Shown: positions 34,609 to 43,539 of the stretch, one piece after another
Layout of the letters: each line of letters starts with the position of its first letter
Numbering within the stretch: the stretch's first letter is position 1
Origin: CAVZBW01 sp963778465
GTDB lineage: Bacteria > Actinomycetota > Acidimicrobiia > Acidimicrobiales > RAAP-2
NCBI GenBank assembly: GCA_963778465.1
Contig: CAVZUK010000003.1
Coordinates: 310,001 to 374,000 of the forward strand
DNA length: 64,000 bases
Direction: 5' to 3'
Notes under the pieces: model-generated
The model's input: only the letters and a program-made list of their open reading frames with translations
Told to the model about the DNA's origin: nothing
Database searches by the model: none
Program-made: the position numbers and the translations under genes

Positions 34609-35855
34609 CCGGGACGCAGCAGCTGCTCGACCTCGACCGGGTTCGGCGACTCTTCGATCTGGCGGGCAACGTCCAGGCCTGGAACGGAGGCCACTACGAC
34701 GCGGACCCCTATCCGGTGTGGCGCCGCCTCCGGGATCGGGCTGCGGTCCACGAAGGCACCGTTCACGAGCTCTCGGGGATCGAAGACGACCTCGTCTTCC
34801 ACGGGCTGCCCTCCCCGGACCGACCCCACTTCTCGGCCTTTTCGTGGGCGGCGTGCGACGCCGCCTATCGCAACCCCGAGACCTTTGCGTCCTCTGCGGA
34901 AGCGGTCGACCTGGAAGAGGGTGCACCCGGCCCCACGAACAGCATGTTGTCGATGGGCGGGGCCCAGCACCGCCGCTACCGGGCTCTCGTCCAGCCCTCC
35001 TTCTCGCCGGCCAAGGTCAGGTGGTGGATCGAGAATTGGATCGAGCACACCGTCCACGCTCTGATCGACGCCTTCGAGGGGAACGGCCGGGCCGAGCTCA
35101 ACGTCGAGCTCTGCGCCGCCATCCCGGTACTGACGATCACGGGGAGCTTCGGTCTCCCCGTCGAGCAGGCCCTCGACGTCCGCGAGTCCCTGAACGATCC
35201 CCAGCGGACCATCGAGATGATTGCTCCGGTGGTCGCGGCGCGGCGCGAGCGCTTGGAAGACGACCTGATCAGTGTCCTGGTCGAGGCGGAGATCACGGAC
35301 GAGGACGGAAGGACCCATCGGCTGACCGACGCCGAGATCTACTCCTTCTCCCTCCTCCTGCTCGCCGCCGGTTCGGGGACGACGTGGAAGCAGATGGGCA
35401 TCACCTTGGCGGCGTTGCTCCAGCGGCCGGAGCTCCTCGACGCGGTACGCGCCGACCGGAGCTTGCTGCGCCCCGTGATCGAGGAGTCACTGCGGTGGCT
35501 GCCGACGGATCCGATGTTCTCACGCTGGGTCACCGAGGACGTCGAGTTCTTCGGCTCGCATCTCCCCAAGGGGGCCGCGCTCCACATCTGTCTCGGCTCG
35601 GCGAACCGCGATCCCGACCGCTGGGAGGGTCCGGACGAGTTCGACCCCTTCCGGGCGCCCAAGGCGACGGTGGCCTTCGGCGGTGGCCCCCACGTCTGCC
35701 TCGGGCAACACGTGGCGCGAGCGGAGATGACGGTGGCGATCAACGCGCTGCTCGACCGCCTGCCCAACCTCCGACTCGATCCCGACGACGAGCCCCCCCG
35801 GTTCATCGGCTTCTACGAACGGGGTGCTACGGCGATCCCGGTGCGGTTCGGCTGA
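34605..35855 (+). CDS. Cytochrome P450
   Basis: 416-residue bacterial P450. The I-helix oxygen site is LLAAGSGTTW near residue 250, the ExxR is EESLRW near residue 290, and the haem loop FGGGPHVCLG has the Cys thiolate near residue 365. Start at ATG 34605, overlapping the SDR stop. Size and motifs match actinobacterial hydroxylases of terpenes, steroids or fatty acids. Electrons probably come from the ferredoxin at 33523; no ferredoxin reductase is seen in the window. Confidence 0.94.
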   Translation: MTGTQQLLDLDRVRRLFDLAGNVQAWNGGHYDADPYPVWRRLRDRAAVHEGTVHELSGIEDDLVFHGLPSPDRPHFSAFSWAACDAAYRNPETFASSAEAVDLEEGAPGPTNSMLSMGGAQHRRYRALVQPSFSPAKVRWWIENWIEHTVHALIDAFEGNGRAELNVELCAAIPVLTITGSFGLPVEQALDVRESLNDPQRTIEMIAPVVAARRERLEDDLISVLVEAEITDEDGRTHRLTDAEIYSFSLLLLAAGSGTTWKQMGITLAALLQRPELLDAVRADRSLLRPVIEESLRWLPTDPMFSRWVTEDVEFFGSHLPKGAALHICLGSANRDPDRWEGPDEFDPFRAPKATVAFGGGPHVCLGQHVARAEMTVAINALLDRLPNLRLDPDDEPPRFIGFYERGATAIPVRFG

Positions 35856-35877
35856 TCCCTGGCGCAAAGGAGGCCAC

Positions 35878-36321
35878 GTGAGCGAAGACACCTACCGGCC
35901 ACCCGACCTCGATCTGGTGGGCCTCGAGCACGTCCGTCGCTATCAGGAGACCAACGGCGAGGTGGGCTACCTCTGGAACGGCGTCCCCATCCTGCTGTTG
36001 ACCACGACGGGGCGGCGGAGCGGGGAACCTCGCACCACGCCGCTCATCTTCGGTCGGGACGGCGACGACTATCTGGTGGTCGCGTCGATGGGCGGAGCAC
36101 CGGAGCACCCCAACTGGTACCGGAACCTGCTGGCGGACCAGTCGGCGCAGATCCAGGTGCAGTCCCACCACTTCGACGTGACGGCGCGAACCGCGGGGCA
36201 GGACGAGAAGGCCCGCCTGTGGGGGATCATGACGGGGCTGTGGCCCAACTACGACTCGTACCAGACCCGGACGGACCGAGTGATCCCGGTCGTGGTCCTC
36301 TCGCCGTCGGCTCGAGCCTGA
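35878..36321 (+). CDS. Deazaflavin (F420)-dependent nitroreductase family protein (Ddn-like)
   Basis: 147-residue split-barrel protein of the Ddn/Rv1558/Rv3178 family. VPILLLTTTGRRSGEPRTTPL and PEHPNWYRNLLA are the family signatures for binding F420. Members reduce quinones or unsaturated ketones with F420H2. AAAGGAGG is ideally placed before GTG 35878. It fits an ene-reduction step in the block. Confidence 0.9.
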   Translation: MSEDTYRPPDLDLVGLEHVRRYQETNGEVGYLWNGVPILLLTTTGRRSGEPRTTPLIFGRDGDDYLVVASMGGAPEHPNWYRNLLADQSAQIQVQSHHFDVTARTAGQDEKARLWGIMTGLWPNYDSYQTRTDRVIPVVVLSPSARA

Positions 36322-36333
36322 GGGCGCGCCGAG

Positions 36334-37575
36334 TTGCCCGAGCTGGCCCCTGAAGGGCGAGCCTTTGAAGGGCGCGCCTTTGAAGGGTTTCGCGTCGTCG
36401 AGCTAGCCCAGTGGGTGTTCGTTCCCGTGGCCGGAGCCCTCCTGGCCGACTGGGGCGCGGACGTCGTGCACGTCGAGCCCACGCAGGGCGATCCCTACCG
36501 CGGCCTGGCCACCCAGGGCATCGGGTCCGAGCGTGGTGGGGTCAACCTCTCGCTAGCGCTGGCGAACAGAGGGAAGCGGTCCCTCGGACTCGACATACGC
36601 CAGGACGAGGGGCTCACCGTGCTGCACCGGCTGCTCGCCTCGGCCGACGTCTTCCTCACGAACATGCGGCCCCGGGCGTTGGAGCGCGCCGGGCTGGGCG
36701 CCGACGCTGTTACGAGCCGCTACCCCCGGCTCGTCTATGCACGCGGTCACGGCTACGGGGTGCGGGGCCCGGACGCGGACCAGGCCGGCTACGACGCCAC
36801 CGCCTTCTGGGCCCGGGGCGGCCTGGCCCACGTCCTGACACCGCCCGATCGCGACTACCCGATCGGACAACGTGGCGCCATGGGTGACCGAAACGGCGCC
36901 ATGGCGCTGGCGTTCGGCGTCGCGGCGGCGTTGCTCAAGCGGGAGCGAACGGGGTCCGGCTCGGTCGTCGACGTCTCGCTGCTCTCGACCGCCATGTGGA
37001 CCCTGTCGTCGGATCTCCTGGCGGCTCTGGGCGGGGACGAGCCCAAGCCCTCGAGCGGACGCGGGCCGCTCTTCAACCCTCTGGTCGGCATGTACCGCAC
37101 GAAGGACCGTCGCCACATTCAGCTGGTCTTCTTACAGCCGGACCGGTACTGGCCGGACTTCTGTCGGGTGATCGGGCGCCCCGACCTCCTGGAGGACCCC
37201 CGGTTCGCCGACATCACGGTGCGCAAGGAGAACGCCGCGGCGTGCGTCGACGAGCTGGACCGCGAGTTCGCCAAGCGCACGTTCGACGAGTGGAGGGCCC
37301 TTCTCGCCGCTCTCGACGCACCGTGGGCCCCGGTGCAGTCCGTGTCGGAGCTGGTCAACGACCCACAGGTGGAGGCCAACGGCTATGTCGGCGAAGTGGT
37401 GGTCGACGGGGAGGCCGCCTACCGCCTCCCGGCGGTGCCCGTCCAGTTCGATGGTCAGCCGCCGCCACTCCGCCGCGCGCCGGAGCAAGGGGAGGACACG
37501 GAGGCAGTCCTGCTCGAGCTCGGGTACACGTGGCCGGAGATCGCACGTCTCAAGGACGAGGGGGTCGTCCTGTGA
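36334..37575 (+). CDS. CaiB/BaiF family CoA-transferase (class III)
   Basis: 413-residue class III CoA-transferase. FRVVELAQWVFVPVAGALLADWGADVVHVE is the N-terminal Rossmann part; the catalytic Asp is in MGDRNGAM near residue 187. It moves CoA from a donor acyl-CoA to an acid made in the pathway, or acts as an acyl-CoA racemase. Start is TTG 36334; the first residues contain a tandem GRAFEG repeat from a 15-bp DNA duplication. Stop overlaps the GTG of the DUF35 gene. Confidence 0.9.
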   Translation: MPELAPEGRAFEGRAFEGFRVVELAQWVFVPVAGALLADWGADVVHVEPTQGDPYRGLATQGIGSERGGVNLSLALANRGKRSLGLDIRQDEGLTVLHRLLASADVFLTNMRPRALERAGLGADAVTSRYPRLVYARGHGYGVRGPDADQAGYDATAFWARGGLAHVLTPPDRDYPIGQRGAMGDRNGAMALAFGVAAALLKRERTGSGSVVDVSLLSTAMWTLSSDLLAALGGDEPKPSSGRGPLFNPLVGMYRTKDRRHIQLVFLQPDRYWPDFCRVIGRPDLLEDPRFADITVRKENAAACVDELDREFAKRTFDEWRALLAALDAPWAPVQSVSELVNDPQVEANGYVGEVVVDGEAAYRLPAVPVQFDGQPPPLRRAPEQGEDTEAVLLELGYTWPEIARLKDEGVVL

Positions 37576-38000
37576 CCGCGGCGAGTCGCCCCGTCCCGGT
37601 TTTCGACGAGGAGTCGGGGCCGTATTGGGAGGCGGCCTCCGAGCACGTGCTCGCGTTGGCTCGCTGCTCGCGCTGCGGCTTGTTCAGCCACCCGCCCGAC
37701 GTCGTGTGCCCGCACTGTCACAGTGCCGAGCCGGATTTCGTGTTCGAGCCCGTGGACGGAGACGGGACGATCCGTTCCTGGACGGTCGTCCGCCAGTCGT
37801 TCCTGCCCGGATTCGACGACCTCGTGCCCTTCGTCCTCGTGGACGTCGAGCTCGCCGAACAGCCGGACCTGCGCCTGATCGGCCGCCTCGTGGGCGGGCC
37901 CCACGACGCCCTGCGGGCAGGGGCGGCGGTCAGGCTCGTGTTCGAGGATCTCGGCCCTGGCGTGGCGATCCCGGCGTTCAGCCTGGAGAGCCCCCGGTGA
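37572..38000 (+). CDS. DUF35 OB-fold protein with zinc ribbon
   Basis: 142 residues from GTG 37572. Cysteine pairs CSRC and CPHC near residues 32-49 make the zinc ribbon, followed by an OB-fold (DGTIRSWTVVRQSFLPGF). It lies between a CoA-transferase and a thiolase-fold gene and overlaps both, repeating the DUF35/thiolase pairing of the 1.5-4.7 kb operon. A complex with the following gene product is likely. Confidence 0.88.
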   Translation: MTAASRPVPVFDEESGPYWEAASEHVLALARCSRCGLFSHPPDVVCPHCHSAEPDFVFEPVDGDGTIRSWTVVRQSFLPGFDDLVPFVLVDVELAEQPDLRLIGRLVGGPHDALRAGAAVRLVFEDLGPGVAIPAFSLESPR

Positions 38001-39199
38001 CCCGGCGGTTCGCGGCCAGCAACCGGGTGGCGATCGCCGGCTATGCCCAGAGCCCGGTGGTGCGTCATGCCGGTCGCACGCTCGGCGCACTGGCCGTGGA
38101 CACGGCGCGCCGAGCCATCGACGACGCGGGCCTGACCGTCGACCAGGTGGACGGCTTCGTGACGGGAAGCCTCTTTCCCACCGCCGGGTCGCACTCGATC
38201 GTGGACGGCGTCAGCGTCGTGTCCGCGAACTGGTTGGCCGAGCACCTCGGGGTCCATCCGCGCTTCGCGGCCGGCTTCCAGGGATTCGGCCAGATTCCCG
38301 GCGCAGTGTCGATGGCCGTCAATGCGGTCGCCAGCGGTGCGGCCGACTACGTGATCGTGCATCGGGCGTTGCACAATCCCCGGGGGCGGTACCACGAGAA
38401 TCCCATGCGAGAAGCTCGCGGCTCGCAGCAATGGACGGCCCCCCAGGGTTACTTCGGCCCCCTCGCCATGATCGCCCTGCCCTACAACGAGTACGTCCAG
38501 CGCTACGGAGCCAGGCGAGAAGCCATGGCCGCCACCGTGGTCGAGGCTCGCAAGAACGGGTCGAGGATCCCGTGGTCCTACTGGTACGACCGGCCGCTGT
38601 CCGCCGACGAGTACCTCGCTGCGCCGATGATCAGCGACCCCATCGGTCTCTACGACTGCGACATACCCGTCGACGGGGTGGCCGCCTTCGTCTTCACGTC
38701 CGCCGAGCGCGCCCGGGATCTCCCCCACCGGGCCGTCCATGTCGCCGGGTACGCGACGGGCGCGCCGCTGCGGCATCGCCTTCCCCTTCACTGGCCGCTG
38801 GACGACATCATGGAGGTCGGTTTCCTGAGCGCCCGGCGGTTGTGGGAGTCCGCGGGGATCGGCCCGGGTGACGTCGACCTACCCCAGGTCTACGACGGCT
38901 TCTCCCCGTTCGTGTACTTCTGGATGGAATCGCTCGGACTGTGCCCGGTGGGTGAGGCCCACCGACTGGTGCTGGAAGGGGGGATCGACAGCGATCGCCC
39001 GGGTGCGCTCCCCGTGCTGTCCGGTGGGGGCGCCCTCGGGAACGGGCGGATGCACGGCGTGCCCCAGATGCTGGAGTGCTACCTCCAGCTGTCGGGAAGG
39101 GCGGGCGACCGGCAGCGCCCCGGCGTCGCGACCGGCCTCGCATGCCACTCCTCGCCGCACTTCGGCGGCGCGGTGCTGTACAGCGCGGAGCCGTTCTGA
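37997..39199 (+). CDS. Thiolase-fold protein (SCP2/Ltp-like), no nucleophilic Cys
   Basis: 400 residues from GTG 37997. RVAIAGYAQSP starts the fold. The nucleophile loop reads AGFQGFGQIPGAVSMA without Cys, whereas the C-terminal SGGGALGNGRMHG and ACHSSPHFGGAVL loops are kept. With the adjacent DUF35 protein this again resembles an Ltp2-type acyl-CoA lyase rather than a thiolase. Stop overlaps the TetR start (TGATG). Confidence 0.87.
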   Translation: MTRRFAASNRVAIAGYAQSPVVRHAGRTLGALAVDTARRAIDDAGLTVDQVDGFVTGSLFPTAGSHSIVDGVSVVSANWLAEHLGVHPRFAAGFQGFGQIPGAVSMAVNAVASGAADYVIVHRALHNPRGRYHENPMREARGSQQWTAPQGYFGPLAMIALPYNEYVQRYGARREAMAATVVEARKNGSRIPWSYWYDRPLSADEYLAAPMISDPIGLYDCDIPVDGVAAFVFTSAERARDLPHRAVHVAGYATGAPLRHRLPLHWPLDDIMEVGFLSARRLWESAGIGPGDVDLPQVYDGFSPFVYFWMESLGLCPVGEAHRLVLEGGIDSDRPGALPVLSGGGALGNGRMHGVPQMLECYLQLSGRAGDRQRPGVATGLACHSSPHFGGAVLYSAEPF

Positions 39200-39958
39200 T
39201 GACCGTGGGCATGAGCAGGAGGAACCTGACGGAGCGTCAAGTGCGTTCCGCTACTGTGGCTCCGATGACCTGGGCCGAGCGCGTCGCCGATCGGTCTCCC
39301 ATCGTGCAGAGGTCGAAGGACAAGACCGTCGAGCAGGCACGATCGATCGTCGCCGCAGCGCGCCGACCTCATCGAGACCAAGGGTCTCAGCTTCACGACC
39401 CAGGAGCTCATCAAGGAAGCGGGCATCGCCCTGCAGACCTTCTACCGCTACTTCGCGGGCAAGGACTACCTCCTACTGGCGGTCATCGAGGACATCATCG
39501 CGGAGAACTGCGCAGCGTTCCGCGAGCAGGCCCACAAGCTCTCTGACCCCGTGGAACGATTGCAGTTCTATGTCGGGGCCGCCGTCAAGGCGCTCGACAC
39601 GCCCGACAGCTCTCCCAGCTTCATCACGTCGGAGCACTTCCGGCTCCAGACCCTGTACCCGGTCGAGGTCGCCCAGGCGACGCAGCCGTACACGGACCTC
39701 GTGGCCGAGGAGATCCAGGCGGCGATGAGCGCCGGCCTGCTCCACCCGCGGAACCCCGAGTACGCGGCCTGGCTCATCACCCAGCTGGCGATGACCGTCT
39801 TCCACCACTACGACTGCGCCGGTCTCGACGAGCCGACGGACCTGATCGCCGAGAAGCTGTGGGAGTTCTGCCTCGCGGCCCTCGAGGGCACCGTCCCGGC
39901 CCGGCCCTCGCCCAAGAGGCCTCGACGCTCTTCGAGAGCCCGGCAGTCGGCCGACTAG
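39199..39958 (+). pseudogene. TetR family regulator, frameshifted
   Basis: TetR/AcrR-type regulator in two frames. The first (from ATG 39199, or 39265) ends its sense at SIVAAA; the second takes over with DLIETKGLSFTTQELIKEAGIALQTFYRYF, the helix-turn-helix, and continues to 39958. Loss of one base near 39361 (the GCGCGCC run) would give one ~252-residue protein. Whether the break is real or an error is open. If intact, it would be the local repressor of the catabolic block. Confidence 0.82.
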
Positions 39959-39975
39959 GACATCGCTTGCTCCCG

Positions 39976-41019
39976 GTGCCCGACACGCTCGAAGAGGCGC
40001 TGGACCCGGGGTGGTTGAGCGAGGCGCTGGGACGGTTGTACCCCGGCATCACGGTCAAGTCCGTGGAGCCCGGGCCGGTCGTGTCCAGGGTCTCCACGAA
40101 TGCACGCTTCCGCATCGAGTGTTCGGGGGAGGTCCCTCCTGGGCTCCCGGCCGAGCTGTGTGTGAAGGGGTACTTCTCCGACTGGTCCGACGCGGCGGGC
40201 GCCAGCCGGTCGGCCGGCATACCCGAGGCCCTGTTCTACCGCCATCTCGCCGGAACGAGCGGTGTGCGGACCCTCGAGTGTTTCTACGCCGACGTCGATC
40301 GAGCCACCCAACACGGCGTCGTGATCACCGGGGACGTCGTCGCACACGGTGCGACCTTCCTCGACGCGCTCAGCCCGTACGCGCCCGATCAGGTCGCAGA
40401 GAGCCTCGAGCAGTACGCGGTGTTGCACGGGAGAAGCTGGCAAGGGAGCGGCGTCGACGAACCCTGGCTCGCGCCCCGGCTCGAGGCGACCATGGCAGCC
40501 CGCGGCCTCCGGGAGATCACCGGGAACTTCGAGGGTCCCATCGGATCCGGCGTGCCCGGGGAGGTGCGGGACGGAGAGCGCCTTCTCGAGGCCGCTCGTC
40601 GTCTGGCGGACCAGCTGCACCGGGCCGAGCCGCGCTGCCTCCTCCACGGCGATGCTCATGTCGGGAACCTCTACCTCGATGGCGCCGGACAGGCCTGCCT
40701 GGTCGACTGGCAGCTCGTCCAACGGGGCCCGTGGTACCTCGACGTGGGCTACCACATCGGCTGCACGCTGAGCCCTGACGAACGTCGGAGGCACGAGTCG
40801 GACCTCCTCGCGCACTACCTGGACTGCCTCCGCACCCAAGGCGTCGACGCCCCCTCGTGGGGAGACGCTTGGCGAAGCATCCGGGCCGGGATGGTGTACG
40901 GCTTCTATCTCTGGGCGATCACGCTCAAGGTCGCGCCGCCGATCATCGCCGCGATGCTCGAGCGGCTCGGCAGTGCCGTCGCCGACCATCAGGCGATCTC
41001 CACGGTGATGAGCTCGTGA
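39976..41019 (+). CDS. Phosphotransferase (APH/CHK-type kinase-like) family protein
   Basis: 347 residues from GTG 39976 (TTG 39967 is an alternative). It has the APH catalytic loop HGDAHVGNLYL near residue 220 and the metal Asp of LVDWQLV near residue 241, with an invariant-Lys candidate in CVKGYF. The pattern is close to ecdysteroid/CHK-kinase-like proteins common in actinobacterial catabolic clusters. It would phosphorylate a small hydroxylated compound, perhaps a pathway intermediate. Substrate not known. Confidence 0.83.
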   Translation: MPDTLEEALDPGWLSEALGRLYPGITVKSVEPGPVVSRVSTNARFRIECSGEVPPGLPAELCVKGYFSDWSDAAGASRSAGIPEALFYRHLAGTSGVRTLECFYADVDRATQHGVVITGDVVAHGATFLDALSPYAPDQVAESLEQYAVLHGRSWQGSGVDEPWLAPRLEATMAARGLREITGNFEGPIGSGVPGEVRDGERLLEAARRLADQLHRAEPRCLLHGDAHVGNLYLDGAGQACLVDWQLVQRGPWYLDVGYHIGCTLSPDERRRHESDLLAHYLDCLRTQGVDAPSWGDAWRSIRAGMVYGFYLWAITLKVAPPIIAAMLERLGSAVADHQAISTVMSS

Positions 41020-41050
41020 GCCCGGTTTCCGAGCGACGCGGCCACACGAG

Positions 41051-41079
41051 CAACTAATCCAACACCGATGGATTAGTTG
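41051..41079. promoter_or_regulatory. Perfect inverted repeat, likely regulator operator
   Basis: CAACTAATCCA (41051-41061) and TGGATTAGTTG (41069-41079) are exact complements with a 7-base spacer. It lies in the 154-bp gap before the CrtC-like gene, the only sizeable gap between 36.3 and 45.2 kb. No U-run follows, so an operator is more likely than a terminator. Candidate binders are the TetR proteins at 39199 and 44611. Confidence 0.62.
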
Positions 41080-41173
41080 GCGGATCGGCTCTAGAGTCTG
41101 AGGTCGCGCCACCCCGGGGGTGGAGGGACAGGGGTCAGCTGCGGACCGGGGCCGGAAGGGACGGCGAGAGATC

Positions 41174-42346
41174 ATGGTCATTCGTGACATCGGGGCGCTC
41201 ACGAGCGCCGACGAGGGTCTGCACCATCAAATCGTCGACACGTTCGCGACGATCGCCGAGTCGGACTACTCCTGGACCGAGAAGATCTGGGTGTCGATCG
41301 CCAAGTCCGACGGGTCGGTCCAGGCGGAATTCGGGCTCGGCAAATACCACAACCGTGGGATCATCGACGGCTTCGGCGGCGTCTCCCGCGGTCGCGAGCA
41401 GTGGACGGTCCGAGGGAGCAGGGAGCTGCGCGGCGCGCCCGAGGACGCGGGGATCGGACCCCTCTGCTACGAAGTCGTCGACCCGCTCGAATCCGTCCGG
41501 GTGCGGCTCGAGCCCAACGAGGTGCAGCCGATCTCCTTCGACCTGGTGCTCTCGGGGGTGACCCCTCCTTTCTTCGAGGAGCGCAACCTCGTCCGCAACC
41601 GGAGGTCCCAGCGCGTCGACGTCAACGTCATCCGCTATCACCAGGGCGGTTGGGCGAACGGGACGATCACCGTCGGCGGCGAAACCTACGAGGTGGGCGG
41701 TGAGGCGGCCTTTGGCTTCCGTGACCACTCCTGGGGCATCCGCCAGGGCGTAGGCGTTGCCCCGTCGGACCTCATTCGTTCGACGAGAGCGCCCGACCCG
41801 GCTCGCGCCCACCAACGCGGGATCATGAAGTGGACGCCCTCGTTCCTCCGTCGGTCGGACGGCTCGTACTACGAGACGGCCATCTTCGTCACGGGGGGCG
41901 AGTGGGACTACTCCTCGGCCTTCGTCAACAGTCCCGACGGGACCCAGGCGAGGGTGCGGATCGCTGAGCCGCGCATGGAGTACGACACCCGTACCCGCTT
42001 CGTGCGGAGGGGCGAGCTCCACCTCGTCATGGAGACCGGGGAGGAGCGCACGATCGAGGTCGAAGCGGTCGGGGAGTCCGGGTTCTTCTTGAAGACGGCG
42101 GGCTATGGCCTCTGGAAGGACCACATCCACGGCTCATGGCAGGGACGACTCCATCTGGACGGCGAGTACCTCGCCGACTGCTGGGACGACGACCACCTGG
42201 ATCTGCTCGGCCAGTTCCGGGACACGCCCATCCGGGTGAGAGAGGGCGACGCCCTCGGCTACGGCATCATGGAGAGCATCGTGTCCGGGGTCTGGCCCGA
42301 GCTCGGCCTGACCGCGGAGTCCGACCGGAGGGTCGCGCAATCGTGA
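41174..42346 (+). CDS. CrtC/DUF7064-like hypothetical protein
   Basis: 390-residue, beta-rich protein without signal peptide. Motifs such as GFRDHSWGIRQ (residues ~186-196) and KDHIHGSWQG are like those of the carotenoid hydratase CrtC and tocopherol cyclase-like superfamily, where an acidic residue protonates a double bond. A hydratase or isomerase role on a hydrophobic substrate is possible but unproven. It follows the palindrome at 41051 and overlaps the second P450 gene. Confidence 0.68.
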   Translation: MVIRDIGALTSADEGLHHQIVDTFATIAESDYSWTEKIWVSIAKSDGSVQAEFGLGKYHNRGIIDGFGGVSRGREQWTVRGSRELRGAPEDAGIGPLCYEVVDPLESVRVRLEPNEVQPISFDLVLSGVTPPFFEERNLVRNRRSQRVDVNVIRYHQGGWANGTITVGGETYEVGGEAAFGFRDHSWGIRQGVGVAPSDLIRSTRAPDPARAHQRGIMKWTPSFLRRSDGSYYETAIFVTGGEWDYSSAFVNSPDGTQARVRIAEPRMEYDTRTRFVRRGELHLVMETGEERTIEVEAVGESGFFLKTAGYGLWKDHIHGSWQGRLHLDGEYLADCWDDDHLDLLGQFRDTPIRVREGDALGYGIMESIVSGVWPELGLTAESDRRVAQS

Positions 42347-43539
42347 GCGCGGTCGCCGTCCGCCCCTCCATCAACGTCCTCGACCCGGACTTCTACGTCG
42401 ATCCGTGGGGGGCGTACCGGTGGCTGCGGGACGAGGCGCCGGTCTTCTGGGATCCCGCCCAGAAGCTCTGGGCCGTCTCGAGGTACGACGACATCGTGGC
42501 CATCGAGAAGAACGGCTCCCTCTACCCCTCCTTCGCCGGTTCCCGGCCACACCTCGACCAACGGCAAGACGAGTCGATGATCAACCTCGACGATCCCGTG
42601 CACAAGGACCAGCGCGGCCTCGTCTCTCGGCGCTTCACTCCACGGGCCGTCCGCACCCACGAGGAGCGCGTCCGCGAGACGGTCACCGAGATCGTCGACG
42701 CGGTGGCCCCGCTCGGCGAGTGCGAGGCGATCGAGGCCATCGCCTCGCGCCTTCCCGCGAAGATCATCTGCGAGCTTCTCGGCTATCCGCCCGAGCTCTG
42801 GGAACGGGTCCGCTACTGGTCGGAGCAGGTGATGTTCATGGCCGGCCAGACGTCGCCCGAGGGGCCGCCCCACGTGTCGCATCCGGGTCTTGGACCCGTC
42901 ATGGACGACTGGGCCCAGTTGACGCTCGACCTGATCGCCCGGCGCCGGGCGGATCCGCGAGACGACCTGATCTCGCTGTGGACGCACACCGAGGGTTGGA
43001 CGACCAAGCACGTGCTCGAGGAGACGGTCCTGGTCCTCGACGGCGGCGCCGAGACGACTCGGACCGTGATCGGTTCCATGATCCGAGAGCTGGCACGCCA
43101 ACCCGCGCAGCGGCGACTCCTCTTGGACCACCCCGACCTGCTCTCCACGACGGCGGTGGAGGAGTTCATCCGCTGGGTGTCGCCGATCCTCAACATGCGA
43201 CGCACCGCCAGCGAGAGCCACGAGCTGCACGGCCAGCTGATCCGGGAGGGTGACGAGCTCCTGTTGCTGTACCCGTCGGCCAACCGGGACCCCCGGGCTT
43301 TCGAGCGGCCCGACGTGCTCGACGTCACCCGGGAGAGCAACCGCCACGTCGCCTTTGGGTTTGGCTCGCACTTCTGTCTCGGGGCCCACCTGGCCCGCCT
43401 GGAGATCAAGGTGATGTTCGAGGAGCTGTTGCGGCGGATCGGCGACTGGCAGCTGGTGGACCCGGACGAGCCGCAGATCGTCCCCGCGACGTTCGCCCGC
43501 GCCTACGACCGGATCCGCATCCGCTACACGTCACCGTGA
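42343..43539 (+). CDS. Cytochrome P450
   Basis: 398-residue P450 from GTG 42343. I-helix LVLDGGAETTRT near residue 230, ExxR EEFIRW near residue 272, haem loop FGFGSHFCLGAH near residue 345. It differs clearly from the P450 at 34605, so the pathway has two oxidation steps or two substrates. Its stop overlaps the kinase-like gene (GTGA at 43536). Confidence 0.94.
   Translation: MSAVAVRPSINVLDPDFYVDPWGAYRWLRDEAPVFWDPAQKLWAVSRYDDIVAIEKNGSLYPSFAGSRPHLDQRQDESMINLDDPVHKDQRGLVSRRFTPRAVRTHEERVRETVTEIVDAVAPLGECEAIEAIASRLPAKIICELLGYPPELWERVRYWSEQVMFMAGQTSPEGPPHVSHPGLGPVMDDWAQLTLDLIARRRADPRDDLISLWTHTEGWTTKHVLEETVLVLDGGAETTRTVIGSMIRELARQPAQRRLLLDHPDLLSTTAVEEFIRWVSPILNMRRTASESHELHGQLIREGDELLLLYPSANRDPRAFERPDVLDVTRESNRHVAFGFGSHFCLGAHLARLEIKVMFEELLRRIGDWQLVDPDEPQIVPATFARAYDRIRIRYTSP

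Noticed and set aside
41051..41079. Rho-independent terminator
   Set aside because: No U-run follows and the AT-rich arms with a 7-base spacer fit an operator better.
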